Source: Bacteriovoracaceae bacterium UBA2428 (GTDB lineage Bacteria > Bdellovibrionota > UBA2428). Taken from it: a DNA stretch of 9,179 bases. The stretch spans positions 419-9,597 of the forward strand of contig DDRA01000071.1 in the NCBI GenBank assembly GCA_002343545.1. The letters are read 5' to 3'. Under the pieces are notes generated by a model. It searched no databases. It saw only the letters and a program-made list of their open reading frames with translations, and had not been told where the DNA came from. Position 1 is the first letter of the stretch; every line of letters begins with the position of its first letter. A program made the translations under genes and the position numbers. Below, piece after piece: positions 5,772 to 9,179 of the stretch.

Positions 5772-6133
5772 CCCGTTTCGCGACGACCGCCCTTTTGCTC
5801 GTGGCCTCGAACGTCTTCATGACCTTCGCCTGGTACGGCCACCTCAAGTACAAGCACTCCGCGCTGTGGCTCGCGATCCTCGTGAGCTGGGGCATCGCCT
5901 TCTTCGAATATTGCCTTCAGGTTCCGGCCAACCGTATCGGCCACGGCATGATGAGCGCCTCGCAGCTGAAGGTCCTGCAGGAAGTCATCACCTTCCTCGT
6001 CTTCGGTATTTTCTCCACTTACTGGCTCAACGAGAAACTGACTTGGCACGATAAGATGGCTTTCGTCTTCATCGTCGCGGCGGCCGGCATGGGACTCTGG
6101 AAATCCTGGGACGCGGGGAAACTCTCGCCGTGA
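5759..6133 (+). CDS. Small four-helix DMT-family membrane protein (DUF486)
   Basis: This 124-residue inner-membrane protein belongs to the DUF486 family of the drug/metabolite transporter superfamily. The near-invariant family stretches are present: SNVFMTFAWYGHLKYK (about 17-32), VSWGIAFFEYCLQVPANRIG (about 42-61), QLKVLQEVITFLVFGIFS (about 69-86) and a final helix with AFVFIVAAAGMGL (about 101-113). Four membrane helices are expected, at about 5-24, 35-53, 71-89 and 97-114. The protein is close to the family's usual length of about 110-120. Its substrate is unknown; the fold is that of SMR-type transporters and ArnE/ArnF flippases, which work as dimers. GGAG lies five bases before the ATG, inside the end of the methyltransferase gene (13-bp overlap). 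Its stop overlaps the glycosyltransferase start as GTGA, implying coupled translation. Confidence 0.92.
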   Translation: MAPLTRFATTALLLVASNVFMTFAWYGHLKYKHSALWLAILVSWGIAFFEYCLQVPANRIGHGMMSASQLKVLQEVITFLVFGIFSTYWLNEKLTWHDKMAFVFIVAAAGMGLWKSWDAGKLSP

Positions 6134-6942
6134 AGATCTCGCTGCTCGTCTCGACCTACCGCAACCCCCGCTTCCTCGAGCTCGTGCTCGAGTCGATTTG
6201 CCGTCAGGATCATCCCGTCGACGAGGTCCTCGTCTGCGAGGACGGCGCGGCCCTCGAGAACCGCGCCGTCGTGAGCGAATACGCGCGACGCCTCCCGCTC
6301 CGGCACGTCACCCAGCTCGACCGGGGCAACCGTAAGCCGATCGTGCAGAACAAAGGCATTCTCGCCGCGACGGGCGACTACCTCATCCTCGTCGACGGGG
6401 ACTGCGTTCTGCGCGGGGACTTCGTACGCGCGCACGTCGAGCTTGCCGGCCCGGACCGCTTCCTGACCGGGCGCCGGGTCGAGCTCTCCCCCGCGGCCAC
6501 GCGCGCGCTGAGCGCGGAGCGCATCCGCGCCGGCTACCTCGACGGCTGGCCCTGGGCCCTCTACCGCGACGCCCTCTTCGGCGAGACCCAGAGCCTCGGG
6601 CGCTTCTTCCGTACCCCCGGTTTCCTGCGCGGCGTGCTCGGCCGCAACCGCGTCGACGACATCCGGGGCTGCAACTTCAGCGTCGCGCGCGAGGCGCTCG
6701 TCGCGATCAACGGCTTCTCGAACGACTTCTCGGGCGCCTACGGCGAGGATTCCGACGTCGAGTACCGATTGAAGTTCCACGGTCTTCGCATGGCGAGCTG
6801 CAAGGGCGCCGCGATCCAATTCCACCTTTGGCATCCCACCCAGACGAAGGACGCCGAGAACCAAACCCGTCTGCAAGCCGTCCTCGAAGCCGGCGTCGCG
6901 CGCGCCGCGAACGGGCTCGCCGAAGCCGCGGGCATTCCCTAA
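6130..6942 (+). CDS. Family 2 glycosyltransferase (GT-A fold)
   Basis: This 270-residue cytosolic enzyme transfers a sugar from a nucleotide-sugar donor. The GT2 fold is read from MKISLLVSTYRNP at the N-terminus, the nucleotide-binding acidic pair ED (37-38), RKPIVQNKGILAATGDYL (68-85), and the metal-binding DGD (89-91). The C-terminal catalytic region carries RGCNFSVAREALVAINGF (179-196) followed by YGEDSDVEYRL (204-214), the galactosyltransferase-type (Glyco_transf_7C) signature with the catalytic-base acidic residues. There are no membrane helices, unlike GtrB or ArnC. The gene starts with GTG in a GTGA overlap with the upstream stop, and its TAA stop is directly followed by the ATG of the next gene, so the operon is translated as a unit. 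The acceptor is not known; lipid carrier or surface glycan synthesis is likely from the neighbours. Confidence 0.92.
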   Translation: MKISLLVSTYRNPRFLELVLESICRQDHPVDEVLVCEDGAALENRAVVSEYARRLPLRHVTQLDRGNRKPIVQNKGILAATGDYLILVDGDCVLRGDFVRAHVELAGPDRFLTGRRVELSPAATRALSAERIRAGYLDGWPWALYRDALFGETQSLGRFFRTPGFLRGVLGRNRVDDIRGCNFSVAREALVAINGFSNDFSGAYGEDSDVEYRLKFHGLRMASCKGAAIQFHLWHPTQTKDAENQTRLQAVLEAGVARAANGLAEAAGIP

Positions 6943-8850
6943 ATGACACCGGTCCAAGAAGTCCACGGACTGCTCTTCTCGGCGTCGAACCTCTTCGACC
7001 TCGCGCTCCGCCTCGTGCTGGCCGCGTTCTTGGTCAAGCAGCTCGGCTACCTCTTCGTGCCGCGTCTGCGCCTGCTCGGTCCCGAGCGTTTTCTCATCGG
7101 GCTTCTCTGCGCGTTCTACCTCTTTCTCGCCGGCTCGATCGTCGCGCGCGGCGAGGCCTCGTCGCTGCCGGCCTGGCTCTTTGCGCTCGCGACGCTCGCC
7201 GCGACCTTCCGCCGCATCGTGAGCGGTCGCCACGCCAAGGGCCTCGCGCTCGGGTGGCGCGGCGGGGTCTTCTTTACGATCTATTTCTTCCTGCTCCTGC
7301 GCGCGGATTGGCCGCGCTTCGTCCCGATGTCCTCGGACAGCCATCTCTACACGTGGATCTCGCAGCAGATCTGGCGCTTCGGCGTCGTCCCGTCGGCCCA
7401 GCCGCCGATCGGTCCCGACCCCTTCCACTACCCCGCCGGCCTCGGCATCCTGAGCTACGTCCTGGGTTATTTCAGCCTCGGCCTGCGGCCGCTCGAGACG
7501 CTCCCGCTGCTCGCGAGCTTGAGCGTCCTGTGGCTCGGGCTTTACCTTTGGCGCAGCTCGCCGAATCGCCGCGAAGCCTTGCTCATGGTGCTCGGCCTCG
7601 TCGGCCTGGCCTGGGGGATCCTCTACCCGCATCGCGAGCACGCGACTTTCGGTCGCACCGTCGCGCTCCCCTTCCTCCTCTACGCCGCGCTCCGGCCCTT
7701 CCGCAGCCAGGAATCGCGCGCCTGGCCTTGGCTCTTGGCGGCGCTCGGTCCCTTTCTGCTTTCGCTCAACCCCGCGCTCGCGCCGCTGATCCTCTTCGTT
7801 CTGCTGCTCTCAAGCGACCACCTTGCCGTGCGGACGAGCCGATCGGTGTGGTCCATCCTCAACCCCGTCCCGCTGCTCGTCGCGGGCGCGCTGACCCTCG
7901 CGCTGCTCGTCTTCGGCGATCCCTACTTCCTCTCGTTCTTCTCGGGCGAAACGCCGCGGGCCGCGACGATGGACGGCGGACGTCCGCTCGTCGTTCGTTG
8001 GGACCTTTGGGGCGGCACCCGTAGCTTCTTCGCCTCGCTGCTGCAGCGCCCGCTCGAGACGCTCAACTTCAATCTGGGGCGCGGCATCTCGACTTTTCCG
8101 TTGCTCGCGCTCTTCCTCGCGATCCCGCTCGCGATCTGGGGGCTCCTCGGCACCTTCAAGCGTCGCCGTTGGCTCGTCGCCCGCATCGCCTTGGCGACGA
8201 CGCTCTTCGTGCTCTTCCTTTCGGCTTTCCGTTTCGAAGGGGACATCGGCGCGTTTTACCTCGTGCCCGCCTACAACCGTGCCTTCGTCGCCTATTTCCT
8301 TTGGGCGCTCGCGCTCTTCGGCGGCGCCCGCGCCCTGGAGTCCGCCTGGACCGCCGACGCGGAACGACGCGCGGGCTGGCGCGGTGTCCTCATCTTCGCG
8401 CTCGCGCTCGTTTGGCTGGTCGGCCCCCTGCATGGCCTCGCGGGCCTAGCCGCGAGACCGTACCGCGCCTTCCCCAAGCTCGACGAGGCGACGGCCCGCA
8501 CGCTGCTCGAAGTCGCCGCGATCTGGCGACGCGACCCCGCGGCGAAAATCCTCCTCGAGAACTACGACCCCGCCCACGTCGGCGAGAACTTCCTCTACAT
8601 CGCCCCGCCGATCGGCACGGCGGCGTTTCTGCCGCGCGCGAACCCGGCCTTCTTCTTTTTCCAAGGCCACGAGGATTTTTCGTACCGCAACTACCGCGAA
8701 CGCGTCTGCGACCGGCTCGACCGGACCTGGCTCGAGGAACGCGGGATCCGCTACCTGCTCGCGGCCCCCGCGCCGAGTCCGCGTTGCGCGAGCATGCCCG
8801 CGACGAAGGGGCTTCGGCTCTTCAAGTTAGAAGACGTCGCCAAGCCCTGA
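6943..8850 (+). CDS. Polytopic membrane protein, GT-C glycosyltransferase-like
   Basis: This 635-residue integral membrane protein has about 13 predicted helices, at roughly 17-38, 49-68, 76-91, 106-121, 163-180, 184-203, 212-227, 236-250, 261-290, 305-325, 383-403, 411-427, 445-462 and 479-497 (some may merge). A soluble tail runs from about 505 to 635. After the early helices comes a loop with SSDSHLYTWISQQIWRFG (130-147) and then PDPFHYPAGLGILSY (158-172). This matches the GT-C pattern of an acidic residue in the first large periplasmic loop, followed by a YP-x-G motif as in DUF6541-like and related families. The tail ends with WLEERGIRYLL (596-606), also common in such proteins. GT-C enzymes move sugars from polyprenyl-phosphate donors on the outer face of the membrane. 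The start codon directly abuts the stop of the glycosyltransferase gene. The precise family and substrate are unassigned. The 3' end overlaps the minus-strand gene by 29 bp. Confidence 0.85.
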   Translation: MTPVQEVHGLLFSASNLFDLALRLVLAAFLVKQLGYLFVPRLRLLGPERFLIGLLCAFYLFLAGSIVARGEASSLPAWLFALATLAATFRRIVSGRHAKGLALGWRGGVFFTIYFFLLLRADWPRFVPMSSDSHLYTWISQQIWRFGVVPSAQPPIGPDPFHYPAGLGILSYVLGYFSLGLRPLETLPLLASLSVLWLGLYLWRSSPNRREALLMVLGLVGLAWGILYPHREHATFGRTVALPFLLYAALRPFRSQESRAWPWLLAALGPFLLSLNPALAPLILFVLLLSSDHLAVRTSRSVWSILNPVPLLVAGALTLALLVFGDPYFLSFFSGETPRAATMDGGRPLVVRWDLWGGTRSFFASLLQRPLETLNFNLGRGISTFPLLALFLAIPLAIWGLLGTFKRRRWLVARIALATTLFVLFLSAFRFEGDIGAFYLVPAYNRAFVAYFLWALALFGGARALESAWTADAERRAGWRGVLIFALALVWLVGPLHGLAGLAARPYRAFPKLDEATARTLLEVAAIWRRDPAAKILLENYDPAHVGENFLYIAPPIGTAAFLPRANPAFFFFQGHEDFSYRNYRERVCDRLDRTWLEERGIRYLLAAPAPSPRCASMPATKGLRLFKLEDVAKP

Positions 8851-9179
8851 AGAGCCGGAGCGCGCCGGCGCCCCCCGCGTCGCGCGCGCGCCAGGCCGTC
8901 GCGAGCAGCACGCCGACGAAGGCGAAGGCGACTCCCCATCCGCGTCGTTCGTGCTTCAACGCCAGGGAGATCGTCTCCTCGAAACGACGCCGTTCGCGCT
9001 CCGCCGAAGCCTTCGCGCGGCCCCCCGCGACGTAGCTCGCGCTTTCCCACGGCCGTATCTCGCGCCCCGCCGAGTCCGCCTGCAAAGTGAGGTCGATCTC
9101 CATGGATTCCGCGAGCCGCAGCGGGAAGAAGGCGGGCTGCGAGAAGCTCGCGAAGATCGCCGCGGGCCCCAGGCTGGCG
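8822..9179 (-). CDS. C-terminal part of an unrecognised membrane-anchored protein (5' end outside window)
   Basis: A minus-strand frame is open from the right edge to a TGA at 8822-8824, giving 118 residues. Almost every third codon position is G or C, as in the neighbouring genes, which supports real coding. The sequence shows SFSQPAFFPLRLAESMEIDL, then a charged stretch with RAKASAERERRRFEET, and near the C-terminus one hydrophobic helix (GWGVAFAFVGVLLATAWRA) followed by an Arg-rich end. This suggests a protein with an outer domain and a C-terminal membrane anchor with a positive cytosolic tail. An internal ATG at 9103 is probably not the start, because the frame continues beyond it with good composition. 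I do not recognise the family. It is convergent with the 635-residue membrane protein gene. Confidence 0.65.
   Translation of the reverse strand, partial: ASLGPAAIFASFSQPAFFPLRLAESMEIDLTLQADSAGREIRPWESASYVAGGRAKASAERERRRFEETISLALKHERRGWGVAFAFVGVLLATAWRARDAGGAGALRLFRAWRRLLT

Noticed and set aside
6042..6060. TTGGCACG inside the DUF486 gene as a third sigma-54 promoter
   Set aside because: The -12 half is wrong: GATG stands where TTGC should be, and the site is inside a coding region of a tight operon.
6019..7641. 540-codon minus-strand open frame
   Set aside because: It is a shadow of the glycosyltransferase and membrane protein genes, with Glu/Arg/Ala-biased sequence and no domain, typical of antisense frames in GC-rich DNA.
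8169..9035. 288-codon plus-strand open frame across the right-hand end
   Set aside because: It is very Arg/Pro-rich, is out of frame with the convincing membrane protein, and overlaps the better-supported minus-strand frame.

Overview
The window is GC-rich and densely coded, from a bacterium that is probably Gram-negative. The support is a SecA with a SEC-C zinc tail, Sec signal peptides, a lipobox lipoprotein, consensus sigma-54 promoters and a multi-pass membrane protein of the GT-C glycosyltransferase type. The style suggests a high-GC deltaproteobacterial-type lineage (Bdellovibrionota or Myxococcota), but this is a guess from gene content; nothing here fixes the taxonomy. No tRNA, rRNA, CRISPR array, insertion sequence or phage gene was seen.

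Region 1 (1-1869): the C-terminal two thirds of secA, closed by a textbook intrinsic terminator. Region 2 (1870-3284): two tandem paralogous genes for small exported proteins of a family I do not recognise. Each has its own strong Shine-Dalgarno and its own sigma-54 (-24/-12) promoter with exact GG-N10-GC spacing, so the pair looks like a small activator-dependent secreted-protein regulon. Region 3 (3285-3949): a small lipoprotein whose sigma-70-like promoter lies so close to its GTG start that the mRNA is probably leaderless.

Region 4 (3930-5060): on the minus strand, a YhcC/TIGR01212-type radical SAM enzyme whose 3' end overlaps the lipoprotein gene tail-to-tail. It is divergent from region 5 (5061-8850), a tightly packed four-gene plus-strand operon: an MnmC-like (DUF752) methyltransferase, a small four-helix DMT/DUF486 membrane protein, a family-2 glycosyltransferase and a 635-residue polytopic protein with GT-C features. 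The last three resemble the component list of three-component (Gtr/Arn-like) cell-surface glycosylation systems, but that parallel is inference. Region 6 (8822-9179): the 3' end of a minus-strand gene for a protein with a C-terminal membrane helix, overlapping the operon's last gene tail-to-tail and running off the window.

The most interesting points are the paired sigma-54 promoters on paralogous secreted proteins of unknown function, the putative glycosylation cassette, and the possible leaderless lipoprotein transcript.
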